Positions 25,001-31,841 of a stretch of DNA of 64,000 nt are shown here, in pieces. The stretch's first letter is position 1, and each line of letters begins with the position of its first letter. The stretch is from Candidatus Woesearchaeota archaeon (GTDB lineage Archaea > Nanobdellota > Nanobdellia > Woesearchaeales > JACJVV01), in NCBI GenBank assembly GCA_020637495.1, contig JACJVV010000002.1:124001-188000 (forward strand). The letters are read 5' to 3'. Below the pieces are notes generated by a model. The model was not told the DNA's origin, searched no databases, and saw only the letters and a program-made list of their open reading frames with translations. A program made the position numbers and the translations under genes.

Positions 25001-25237
25001 CAGAGTGCAAGGAAGGATGCAGGGATGAAGCGTTCAGACAGGATTGAGCTGTACTTGCAGGTTCCAGAAGATCTTGTCGATGATCTTGCTGAATTCGAGA
25101 AGCAGATAGTCACTATAACAGGAAGTAAAGGACTGATGATAGATTCTAATGCTCCAGAAGATGCAAAGAAATATACAAACGAAAGCAAGTTCAAGATAAA
25201 AGGCAAAGAGATTGTTGTCATGTTTTCAATAATTTAG
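22043..25237 (+). CDS. ileS: Isoleucyl-tRNA synthetase
   Basis: Class I synthetase charging tRNA-Ile. From the ATG at 22043 the protein has 1064 aa and begins MPEKYNFAEMEPEMLKYWDE, as in archaeal/eukaryotic-type IleRS. The HIGH-like motif is HLGT in PYTSGKVHLGTAWN; the CP1 editing domain includes TTTPWTIPFNLAVMV and DVEHEYPHDWRHHKPVIFR; the KMSKS loop is GRKMSKSLGNYI. The anticodon-binding and C-terminal domains follow. An in-frame ATG at 21842 would add 67 residues translated from the structured repeat and a poly-T region, so it is rejected. Confidence 0.96.
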   Translation: MPEKYNFAEMEPEMLKYWDENDTYKAIQDKAKANKAKKFYFLDGPPYTSGKVHLGTAWNKSLKDMVLRYKRMKGFDVWDRAGYDMHGLPTEHATMKKLDMQNSDQIQSYGVDKFIAECKQLCIDNMNLMNDDFKRLGVWMDFENAYQSIKDEFIDGEWWLIKKAHEQKRLYRGLRTMTWCPISESALAKHELEYQTVVDKSIFVKFKVREESKSELAKKEKKDEYLIIWTTTPWTIPFNLAVMVNPDLEYVRAEVDSEIWILSKALGPMVVQAVAEKKYNELEEFYGAKLEGVRYEHFFEPDMHYSKLEVKQPEKMHSVLLSNEYVDTSAGSGLVHCAPGCGPEDYEVGYRNGLPAFNTLDTKGIFPKENGQFAGMVAKTDDVKFIEAIDKLGHLVATNDVEHEYPHDWRHHKPVIFRTTKQWFFKVEDIKDEMIKENNGIRWVPDTAYNAFNSWLQNLRDNSISKQRYWGTPIPIWVNVEDEDDYIVVGSIKELEELSAQKVEDPHIPKIDNITIKREGKTYRRVPDILDVWVDAGTASWNCLYYPHRKDLMDDLFPAEFILEGKDQIRGWFNLLHVASMISMKRPSFKNVYMHGFVQDSQGRKMSKSLGNYILPQEVIDKFGADTFRYYFIGGANPGIDINYNPEDVELKHKNLNVLWNVHNFVVDYFTTNNISLSEVCKDRGHETISKMATEERYMMSTLHSRLQKATESFEAYRLNEVPLIVEELFLELSRGYIQLIRDKAVQGTEEEKEDIAYVLSESLITILKMIAPITPFIAEKMYQDVKHVFGIDYDSVHMMPWPEYNSKLIDEKMEKDMHNVNAVIQGILFAREKSQLGVRWPVKEVTVETRDKDTIDSISSMRDILLNQTNIKDIKTTEKYENVKLSFKPDYGKLARFCGENTQRVAQLLIDNHEQVIIDIHKNSKYIAKIDDKSYDIIDDHLTYSRETPDDIQAAEFRDGMIYLDKTRTPQLESEGFSREIIRRVQSARKDAGMKRSDRIELYLQVPEDLVDDLAEFEKQIVTITGSKGLMIDSNAPEDAKKYTNESKFKIKGKEIVVMFSII

Positions 25238-25292
25238 TTTTTCTAATTTTTAATAATAGTAAAAGAAGATAAATAGTACAATTCAGAAAAAG

Positions 25293-25350
25293 GGATAATT
25301 ACCGCGCGTATGTGATGGATATCGAAACGCGTAGGGGAATGCTTTTTTTT
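25293..25350 (+). ncRNA. Repeated structured element, copy 2 (upstream of GNAT gene)
   Basis: GGATAAT (25293-25299), four bases, outer stem GCGCGT (25304-25309) with ACGCGT (25327-25332), internal loop ATG/AA, inner stem TGAT (25313-25316) with ATCG (25321-25324) and loop GGAT, then ten bases and a T8 run (25343-25350). Compared with copy 1, the innermost outer-stem pair is T-A instead of A-T and the first inner pair is T-G instead of C-G, so pairing is kept while sequence changes. It lies between ileS and the GNAT gene, upstream of the GNAT TATA box. Confidence 0.62.
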
Positions 25351-25426
25351 GTTAAATGCTATATTTCTAATACAGCTAAATTAGGTTCAAGAAAAACTTT
25401 ATAATTATTCTAACAAAAACTAATAT

Positions 25427-26065
25427 ATGATCATAAGAAAAGCAAATCCGAATGATGCTAGTGATATCGCAAAAGCGATAGTATCTGCAGGTGGGCATTT
25501 TCTCCCCTGGCTTTTTGGCAGGAATTACAGGAAGATAATATATGAGTCAGCTCTTAGCGAGAACTGCTCCTTCTCTTGGATAAATGCAGATGTATGCGAG
25601 ATTTCAGATGCAGAGAATCCAGATAGCTCTAAGATTGCAGGTGTTGTGATAAGTTATGCAAGCGAACGCGAGCATGAGATGGACAAAGGAATGAGTGATG
25701 TATTGAGGAAATATTTTGGTTTCTTCTCATTGTTCTCCTTTATCCGTAAAGCACAGAAAGCAGTTAAATATTTTCCAAAGCCTAAAGACAGCTATTACAT
25801 ACTTGCAATAGCAGTCTTTGAGGAATATAAGGGAAGAGGAATAGCAGGAAAGCTGATGGGATGGATAGAAAGCCGTGCAAGATCGAGCGGCTATAAGTCC
25901 TTGATGCTTGAAGTTGAAGGCTATAATCATTCTGCTATCCGTTCTTATCAGAAGTTTGGCTTCCACAAGCACGGAGAAGTCCCTCTAAAGCTATTCTCAA
26001 GGAAGCTTGCACGGGAGAGTAAGCATAAGAATCCAAGCATGTGGCTTTTGAAAAAAGAAATGTAG
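25427..26065 (+). CDS. GNAT-family N-acetyltransferase
   Basis: A 212-aa GCN5-related acetyltransferase using acetyl-CoA. The acetyl-CoA site is AVFEEYKGRGIAGKLMGWIE, followed by the beta-5 strand MLEVEGYNHSAIRSYQKFGF, a classic GNAT C-terminal half. The N terminus starts MIIRKANPNDASDIAKAI. The substrate is unknown. TTTATAAT (25398-25405) is 25.5 bases before the ATG, so the gene is probably leaderless and independent of the structured element upstream. Confidence 0.9.
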   Translation: MIIRKANPNDASDIAKAIVSAGGHFLPWLFGRNYRKIIYESALSENCSFSWINADVCEISDAENPDSSKIAGVVISYASEREHEMDKGMSDVLRKYFGFFSLFSFIRKAQKAVKYFPKPKDSYYILAIAVFEEYKGRGIAGKLMGWIESRARSSGYKSLMLEVEGYNHSAIRSYQKFGFHKHGEVPLKLFSRKLARESKHKNPSMWLLKKEM

Positions 26066-26147
26066 TGAGTCTAGATCTATTTTAATGCCTTATATTTTAT
26101 AATTATATAGGGGATATATTTATTAATCTTCATCCAACTCTATATTC

Positions 26148-26828
26148 ATGCCTAAGATAAAACCCTGCGAGGTAAAAAAATATCTTTTTGAGGAAGCAGA
26201 AAAGATTGCAGCTAGTTATGGATATTCTGTAGCAGAAAGGCTTCCTGCTTTCAGTAATGCAGCATACAGGATAGAGAAAGGGTCTTCTTCAGCTGTATTG
26301 AAACTGATGCATTCCGATGTTAGAGCAGTTTGTTTAGAAGGTGTATTACAGCCATTCATGACACATAGTTATCTTCGTGCATTGGATATTGAAGCACAGG
26401 TATTCAAAGAATTATCAGGCACACCTGGTCTTCCAGAGCTATATGAAAGTATTGTCCCATCATCTTTTGTAAGAAAAGTGAACAAATATTCGCTCCTGAA
26501 GGAGAATATCAAAGGGTATATTATCCGTGAGTATATTGAAGGAGTAGCCCTTGGCAGATGGATAAAGAATGGGATAATACAATCATTATACGTAAAAGAT
26601 AATCCCGCTCAGCTTTATGGTGTTGTTGATGCAGTACATTCGATAATCGCAGATTTAGATCTGGTATCCCCTAATATTGTGATAAGTGATCAAGGTCCGT
26701 ATCTAATTGATTTTGTCAAGGCAACTACCGTCAGGAAATGCTTAACAATACCATCTTCTTACAATATGTTAAAGATTAAAGATATAAGACAGATTGAGCA
26801 CATGGTTGATAACCATTCTATAGTTTAA
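26148..26828 (+). CDS. Kinase-like protein (RIO/APH-type fold)
   Basis: A 226-aa protein with features of a small kinase-like fold. Seen: a possible ATP-Lys strand AVLKLMH, a hinge-like IIREYIEGVALGRWIK, then a catalytic-loop-like HSIIADLDLVSPNIVI and metal-binding-like LIDFVKATT. These echo RIO and Bud32-type kinases, but the canonical glycine loop and HxD spacing are imperfect, so activity is uncertain. It is flanked by GNAT and ZPR1 genes with its own promoter. Confidence 0.6.
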   Translation: MPKIKPCEVKKYLFEEAEKIAASYGYSVAERLPAFSNAAYRIEKGSSSAVLKLMHSDVRAVCLEGVLQPFMTHSYLRALDIEAQVFKELSGTPGLPELYESIVPSSFVRKVNKYSLLKENIKGYIIREYIEGVALGRWIKNGIIQSLYVKDNPAQLYGVVDAVHSIIADLDLVSPNIVISDQGPYLIDFVKATTVRKCLTIPSSYNMLKIKDIRQIEHMVDNHSIV

Positions 26829-26937
26829 CATGGATTAGTTAGCTCTATAAAAGCTTTATTGAAAATAATTCTCAAAGGCTTCAGTTAGAAAATTGCTAAA
26901 CAAAAACTTTAAATACAAGACTGATGTTAAACGATCA

Positions 26938-27495
26938 ATGGCAAAAACAGCTAAAGAAAGTCAACCTCAGGAAGGAGCACCAGAAGTAGTAGAAGGTGAA
27001 CTATGTCCTGTTTGCGGAAATAAAACCTTAACACTTCAGGAGATGGAACGTGATATACCTTACTTCGGGAAGATATTCTTATTCAGCATGAGCTGCGGTA
27101 GCTGTGATTTTCATAAAGCTGATCTTGAGACTGAGAATAGCGGGAATCCTGTAAAGATAGTATTTGAGATTTCATGCGAAGATGATATGAAAGTAAGGGT
27201 CGTAAAGAGCAGTGAGGCGAAGATAAAGCTTCCAAGGATAACAACCATTGATCCTGGACCAGCATCTAATGGTTATGTGACAAATGTTGAAGGTGTACTT
27301 AATAGGGTGAAGACAACTCTTGAGAATGTACGTGATAACGCTGAAGACAAGGAAGAACGTACAAAGGCAAAGAACCTTCTCAAGAAACTGCGCAAGATAA
27401 TGTGGGGAGAAGAGAAGCTTCAGATGACTATAGAGGATCCTTCAGGCAATTCTGCAATTGTCTCTGACAAGGCACAAGTCAGCAAGCTAAAGTAG
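26938..27495 (+). CDS. ZPR1-type zinc-finger protein
   Basis: Archaeal ZPR1 homologue of 185 aa from the ATG at 26938, chosen because CTTTAAATA lies about 27 bases upstream. The single C4 zinc finger uses CPVCGN (Cys23, Cys26) and MSCGSCDFHKAD, followed by the ZPR1 beta-domain including LPRITTIDPGPASNGYVTNV. Eukaryotic ZPR1 acts as a chaperone for translation factor eEF1A; archaeal versions have one finger-domain unit and may do the same, which is inference here. Confidence 0.88.
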   Translation: MAKTAKESQPQEGAPEVVEGELCPVCGNKTLTLQEMERDIPYFGKIFLFSMSCGSCDFHKADLETENSGNPVKIVFEISCEDDMKVRVVKSSEAKIKLPRITTIDPGPASNGYVTNVEGVLNRVKTTLENVRDNAEDKEERTKAKNLLKKLRKIMWGEEKLQMTIEDPSGNSAIVSDKAQVSKLK

Positions 27496-27571
27496 TTCTT
27501 GATAATATATTTCTTAATCTAGAAATTTTACAACGACAACTCTTTTATAATAAACATATTGCGTGTAATAA

Positions 27572-29464
27572 ATGAAATTGTACTTTCCAGACACTAATGT
27601 TCTGATGCAGAATTCTTATGCAATGTATATCTTATCTGGAAATATTATACCTAACGCCCTGGAAAGAGAAAGGTATGATAATATACTCTCTCTTAAAGGT
27701 AAGGAACATGACGAGACTCCTAATGATATTATACTTTCTGATATAGTCGTAAGAGAGCTTGATAATATCAAGAGTGAATTCAAGAGGGATTCATGGCAAC
27801 GTTCAGATGCAAGGTCAGCAACAAGGGTAATTGAGGAGATGATATCACAATATGGATATAACCATATGGACAAGGATACTCTTATACAGAGCATGCAGAT
27901 GCGACTTGCAGGAAAGGAAGATGAGCCAGAAGATAGGAAGAAGAGTTATGCAAGAAAAAGATATGGTGACATGAATGGCTTTATAGAGCTTGATAATGGT
28001 GCAAGAGTGTATATTCTTGAGCCTAATCTTGAGGCTTTTGATAGTGTAGGTACATTATATCCTGATAATGATGATAGGCTTGTATTCCAAGCTGCAACTA
28101 TTGCCTCAAACGATGGATTAGGTATTCTTAAATTTGTTTCTAATGATTATGTTGCAAGATTCAAAGCAGCACGCTTCAAGATAGATGTTGAAGAGTTCGA
28201 GTACGAGAGGATTACCGATCCTAACCAACTTTATAGGGGGTTCTCAAAGCATATGGTCGAACCCATGATTGACTCTGTAAGGAGGAGCATCTCTGCTAGA
28301 CAAGGTTTCAACCTTTCAAACTCTGACATACAACGTAGTCTTGGAAAAGTTCCTCGGCCCAATCAGCTTATACAGTTCTTGGATGCATCAGAAGGTGTGT
28401 CGTGGTATATAGCCAAACCGCATGCGAAAAGCATAGATTTCCGCTACTGTAATGCTTACGATAAGCTTAAAGAGGACGCAAGATCATTCAATGAACATTC
28501 GAGCAAAGAGTTCAACATACTAGACGTACCTGTAGATAAGAGGATACAGTTCATGACATCATTAGTTAACATGAGTGGAGCAAACAAGAAGCAGAAGAGG
28601 AGCAAGAATGGTAGGATAACAGCAATTTCCGAAGCTGATGATGAGATGGTAAAGATTGTATATCGTGAGGTAACGAAAAGCATGGGCACGATAGGAAAAC
28701 CATATCTGGCTAAAGTGTTGGACTCGATTGGCTGTCAGCAGGATGTTGAAGGAAGATGGAATAGTGTGAATCTGAAATTCAATATTGATTTCAATCTTGT
28801 CCATGAACAAGTAGGATATATGGAATTGTTGAAAGATATAGATATAGGTCTTGTAACTGTCAATGGGCCTGCTGGGACTGGCAAGAGTCTATGGGCGATG
28901 TACTGTGCATTGCTACAGGTATTGGACAATACAAAACCCTATGATGGCATGATCTATGTAAGGTCAACAGTGGAGGCTGGTGAAGGTCTTGGATTCCTTC
29001 CAGGAACAGAGAGGAGCAAGCTAGCACCTTGGATGGAGACTGCATATGGTAGCCTTGAATATATTTTTGGTGTAAGGGGAGAAAGTCCTACGAAGAAGAA
29101 TATATTTGCAGACAAGATAAGCAGGCTTGAGGAGGATGGTATCATACAGTTCAAATCAATAGATTATGTCGCAGGAAGAACACTGCCTAACAAGTATATA
29201 ATAGTTGATGAAGCCCAGTTATTCCATCCTAAGCAGATAAAGCTGTTAGTAGGCCGTGTTGGAATTGACAGCAAGATAGTCTTGATTGGAGACATGGACC
29301 AGATCAGCACCAACAAAGGGACAAAGATAGGAATCACAGAGAGGTCATCTGGCCTTGTGAACGTGATTGAAAGACTGATCGACCAGAACAATACAGCACA
29401 TATCTATCTTCCTGAGCGATGTGTCATGAGATCAGAGGTTGCAAAACTGGCTAATCTGATATAG
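27572..29464 (+). CDS. PIN-PhoH family protein
   Basis: A 630-aa fusion of an N-terminal PIN RNase domain (LYFPDTNVLMQ at the start; ISDIVVRELDNIK-type acidic site by about residue 65) and a C-terminal PhoH ATPase/helicase domain. Walker A is GPAGTGKSLWAMY and Walker B-like IIVDEAQLFHPKQIK, followed by GDMDQIST. PIN-PhoH proteins are proposed RNA-unwinding nucleases, in some bacteria as toxin-like systems. No antitoxin-like gene precedes it. The middle (about 230-400) is less conserved and lysine-rich. Confidence 0.9.
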   Translation: MKLYFPDTNVLMQNSYAMYILSGNIIPNALERERYDNILSLKGKEHDETPNDIILSDIVVRELDNIKSEFKRDSWQRSDARSATRVIEEMISQYGYNHMDKDTLIQSMQMRLAGKEDEPEDRKKSYARKRYGDMNGFIELDNGARVYILEPNLEAFDSVGTLYPDNDDRLVFQAATIASNDGLGILKFVSNDYVARFKAARFKIDVEEFEYERITDPNQLYRGFSKHMVEPMIDSVRRSISARQGFNLSNSDIQRSLGKVPRPNQLIQFLDASEGVSWYIAKPHAKSIDFRYCNAYDKLKEDARSFNEHSSKEFNILDVPVDKRIQFMTSLVNMSGANKKQKRSKNGRITAISEADDEMVKIVYREVTKSMGTIGKPYLAKVLDSIGCQQDVEGRWNSVNLKFNIDFNLVHEQVGYMELLKDIDIGLVTVNGPAGTGKSLWAMYCALLQVLDNTKPYDGMIYVRSTVEAGEGLGFLPGTERSKLAPWMETAYGSLEYIFGVRGESPTKKNIFADKISRLEEDGIIQFKSIDYVAGRTLPNKYIIVDEAQLFHPKQIKLLVGRVGIDSKIVLIGDMDQISTNKGTKIGITERSSGLVNVIERLIDQNNTAHIYLPERCVMRSEVAKLANLI

Positions 29465-29545
29465 CTAGCCTGTTATGATATGGATAATTGAGCATAATTA
29501 AGTTTATATATGGAGTAGAACGTATTTACTATTTTAAAGTAGAAA

Positions 29546-30058
29546 ATGGCAAGAAAAACAGTACATTCAAAGGATAATATCGACGCTGTCATAGCTTCAG
29601 GAATCGAGCCTAATGTGACTGGAGCTGCTATAGTTGAAGCTCTTGTTTCAGTATATAAGAGCGGACGTGCAAGCTATCTATCAAATAACCTGAAACGTTA
29701 TAGCAGGCTTGAGAAGACAGCTCTTCAGAATAGGCTATACAATCTTGCTGAGGGGAACATTGATGCTGATAATTTGATGATTGATGAGAAGGACATTGAA
29801 TTGCTTAATCAATCACAGCAGATAAGCACGATTCAATATCTGATCCATGTCCCGATGTTCCTTTCTTCAACTGGAATGGACATAGCTGATATCTCACGGT
29901 ATGTAGGTGAGAAAGCTCATGGAGGGTTGACCCATTATGGTTCTAAGAAGGTAGATCCTCTTGATCCAAAGTCTCCATATTCCATGTGGCGTGAATTCTT
30001 GAGGGAAGAGTTACAGAAAGATTTCAATTATATTTTTGAACCTGCACGAATTCATTGA
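29546..30058 (+). CDS. Hypothetical protein, 170 aa
   Basis: No family recognised. The soluble, helical product starts MARKTVHSKDNIDAVIASG and includes an RLEKTALQNRLYNLAEG stretch and a C-terminal WREFLREELQKDFNYIFEP. TTTATATATG lies about 40 bases before the ATG. It follows the PIN-PhoH gene by 81 bases and converges with the voltage-sensor gene. Confidence 0.6.
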   Translation: MARKTVHSKDNIDAVIASGIEPNVTGAAIVEALVSVYKSGRASYLSNNLKRYSRLEKTALQNRLYNLAEGNIDADNLMIDEKDIELLNQSQQISTIQYLIHVPMFLSSTGMDIADISRYVGEKAHGGLTHYGSKKVDPLDPKSPYSMWREFLREELQKDFNYIFEPARIH

Positions 30059-30091
30059 TATATAGATAAGGATATGATTCCGGCGATATTC

Positions 30092-30469
30092 TCATTTTAT
30101 CCTTTTGGAATGCACAGTATGTCTCAGCTTAATAACTTTCAATATCTCTTCTGCAGTCACAGAACTGACTCTGAAAAGTCTAAGCAGTTTCATGACTTTC
30201 AATATCCTAAATGCAGAATAGAAAGGTATCAATGCAAGTATATCCGGCCAGTAATGCTTCAGGAATTTCTTTTTATCCTCTAGATACCTATAATCGATAT
30301 AGAGGTCAGCAAGGAATATTATTATGATTATTGAATCAACTATGAATATGATGTTCTCAATTGCAGGCGTTATCGTAATTGTATACTCCATTATGAGTAT
30401 CCCTATGGTGATTATGATGCAAAGAACAACAAGGTAGTCAAAATATCTCTCAAACTTCTCTTTATTCAT
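30092..30469 (-). CDS. Stand-alone voltage-sensor-like membrane protein
   Basis: From the ATG at 30469 the protein has 125 aa and four hydrophobic segments matching S1-S4 of voltage-gated cation channels. S2 (about 40-58) carries Asp45 and Asp55, S3 has WPDILALIPF with Asp76, and S4 has basic residues every third position: Arg88, Lys91, Lys94, Arg97, Arg100. Normal channels continue into S5-pore-S6, but here only 25 residues follow, and the convergent gene starts 33 bases past the stop. It may be a proton-channel-like sensor, a regulatory sensor, or a truncated channel. Confidence 0.7.
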   Translation of the reverse strand: MNKEKFERYFDYLVVLCIIITIGILIMEYTITITPAIENIIFIVDSIIIIIFLADLYIDYRYLEDKKKFLKHYWPDILALIPFYSAFRILKVMKLLRLFRVSSVTAEEILKVIKLRHTVHSKRIK

Positions 30470-30603
30470 AGTTAATTCTAATTTTACATATTTATAATTG
30501 TTTTGTAAGAGAATAAATTTCAAATAAAATCAAGTAATACCTTTAGAAAAACTAGCGAGCAATAGCTCTTAGTTCATTATTTTCATATAGAGAAAATAAT
30601 AAA

Positions 30604-30659
30604 GGATAATTAACGCGCGATAACGATGTACATCGCAATCGCGTCTTGGAGAACTTTTT
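30604..30659 (+). ncRNA. Repeated structured element, copy 3 (upstream of pth2)
   Basis: GGATAAT (30604-30610), four bases, outer stem GCGCGA (30615-30620) with TCGCGT (30639-30644), extendable by T30621-A30638, inner stem CGAT (30624-30627) with ATCG (30632-30635), loop GTAC, then ten bases and a T5 run (30655-30659). The internal loop is TAA/CAA rather than ATG/AA. Flanks are more diverged than between copies 1 and 2, so this is an older relative. The pth2 TATA box (30708-30715) lies about 50 bases further on. Confidence 0.6.
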
Positions 30660-30738
30660 CCCCTAAAAGTGAAATAAAATTGTTTAAAATTATTTTTTAG
30701 AGCAAACTTTATATACAAAACACTCTCAGAGCCAATTT

Positions 30739-31077
30739 ATGAAACAGGTAATATTGGTAAGGCAGGATCTGAATCTTCCAAAGGGCAAGCTTGCAGCTCA
30801 GGTTGCCCATGCCTCAGTATCGTGTTATGACAAAAGTGGTTTCTTCAAGAAGAAAGCATGGCTTGGATCAGGGATGAAAAAAGTGGTGCTGAAAGTCGAT
30901 AATCTTGAATTGCTCAGGAAATACGAAAGGGATGCTAAGAAGCATAAGCTTACAACTTCATTGATTGCCGACGCAGGCCATACTGTTGTTGAAGCAGGAA
31001 CAATAACGTGTTTAGGGATAGGTCCTGATGATGAGCAGAAGATCGATTTGGTTACAGGAGAACTGAAATGTCTATAA
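30739..31077 (+). CDS. pth2: Peptidyl-tRNA hydrolase, Pth2 type
   Basis: Pth2 releases peptides from prematurely dropped peptidyl-tRNA in Archaea and eukaryotes. The 112-aa protein has the expected motifs: QVILVRQDLNLPKGKLAAQ and AHASV, an alternating alpha/beta core, and SLIADAGHTVVEAGTITCLG with GPDDEQKIDLVTGELK. TTTATATA (30708-30715) is 27.5 bases upstream of the ATG. Its last ten bases overlap the next gene. Confidence 0.96.
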   Translation: MKQVILVRQDLNLPKGKLAAQVAHASVSCYDKSGFFKKKAWLGSGMKKVVLKVDNLELLRKYERDAKKHKLTTSLIADAGHTVVEAGTITCLGIGPDDEQKIDLVTGELKCL

Positions 31078-31553
31078 GGATTATATCCTCAAGATCCCCA
31101 CCTCCAAGGCTTCATCTAGTATTCATTCTTACTTTCCAGGTTATTACTGCTCTTATACTTCTTACATACATATTCTCAATTGTCGGAAATAATTTTGGCA
31201 AAGGTGTTGAGATAAAAAAGCAGCTTTCTGAAGGGATGCAGATTGCAAACACGGATCTTAAAGAATTGGAGAAAGTATCTGCTTTACAGAACAATCCAAG
31301 CAGCCAGGTACTGACATACTGGATAAGGATGACTGATAGTTTTGCAAGGGTGTATCCTGAGCCAGAGCTGATCTCACCAATGAATGAGATTGTAGTTTGT
31401 GAGGGGGAAGCTTGCAATGTAAAGAAGCAGGAATTGCTTGAACTCTCTTATAAGAATGAATCTTTCCTTGTGATGATACCTGAAGATTTGCCTGATGGAA
31501 ATTATTTCTTGAGTTTCACATGCAATGAATCAGGCTGCAAGCGATATGAATAG
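31068..31553 (+). CDS. Membrane-anchored extracytoplasmic protein, 161 aa
   Basis: No family recognised. A basic N terminus (MSIRIISSRSPPPR) precedes one membrane helix (about 17-40) and a soluble domain expected outside the cell, with four cysteines (VCEGEACN and TCNESGC) that could form disulfides. The C-terminal part has a beta-sandwich-like rhythm (NGNYFLSFTC-type strands). The start overlaps pth2 by ten bases, so it is co-translated with it. Confidence 0.65.
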   Translation: MSIRIISSRSPPPRLHLVFILTFQVITALILLTYIFSIVGNNFGKGVEIKKQLSEGMQIANTDLKELEKVSALQNNPSSQVLTYWIRMTDSFARVYPEPELISPMNEIVVCEGEACNVKKQELLELSYKNESFLVMIPEDLPDGNYFLSFTCNESGCKRYE

Positions 31554-31576
31554 AATATCATCTTTGATTTTCTTAG

Positions 31577-31595
31577 AAAAAATGAGCTCAAGGGG
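31577..31595. repeat. Duplicate of the tRNA-Lys 3' end (att-like)
   Basis: The 19 bases aaaaaatgagctcaagggg recur at 31663-31681, where they form the 3' end and part of the T-arm of the tRNA gene. Copies are 86 bases apart in direct orientation. Direct repeats of a tRNA 3' end are the usual footprint of integrase att sites. Confidence 0.6.
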
Positions 31596-31631
31596 CACAG
31601 AACATAGTTCTTACTCCTCTCGATCATTTTA

Positions 31632-31658
31632 TGTACCAAACAAAGTTTGTACATTTTT
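31632..31658 (+). terminator. Hairpin followed by T-run
   Basis: TGTACCAAAC (31632-31641) pairs with GTTTGTACA (31645-31653) with one bulged C and an AAA loop, followed by TTTTTCTTC. It lies 79 bases after the stop of the membrane-anchored gene and between the two copies of the tRNA 3'-end repeat. A terminator is plausible; it could also be part of a remnant of inserted DNA. Confidence 0.4.
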
Positions 31659-31668
31659 CTTCAAAAAA

Positions 31669-31774
31669 TGAGCTCAAGGGGATTTGAACCCCCGGCCTAT
31701 GGATTTCAACAAATGAATCCTTAAGATATCATTCTTAAGAGTCCATCGCTCTAACCAGGCTGAGCTATGAGCCC
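31669..31774 (-). tRNA. tRNA-Lys(CTT) with interrupted anticodon loop
   Basis: On the minus strand the acceptor GGGCTCA pairs with TGAGCTC, the D arm is GCTC/GAGC, the anticodon stem ATGGA/TCCAT, and the T arm GGGGG-TTCAAAT-CCCCT, with discriminator A and no encoded CCA. Between the anticodon stem halves lie 38 bases instead of 7, so I infer a 31-nt intron. Removing it near position 37/38 gives loop CTCTTAA, anticodon CTT (Lys), consistent with the Lys-like acceptor and D arm. Within the insert, CTTAAG occurs twice and can pair with itself. I could not fit a canonical bulge-helix-bulge, so the exact splice sites remain open. Confidence 0.85.
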
Positions 31775-31841
31775 AATACAATTGGAATGGTCCCAATCTC
31801 TTTATAAATATTTTTGAATGAAATCATATATTAGAAATCTA

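Noticed and set aside
25293..25350. Hammerhead, twister or known riboswitch identity for the repeated element
   Set aside because: The GAAA-like string in copy 2 is not kept in the other copies and no ribozyme core is present; no known class fits the fixed GGATAAT and ten-base spacing.
27572..29464. Toxin-antitoxin reading of the PIN-PhoH gene
   Set aside because: No small antitoxin-like gene precedes it; the upstream neighbour is ZPR1 with its own promoter.
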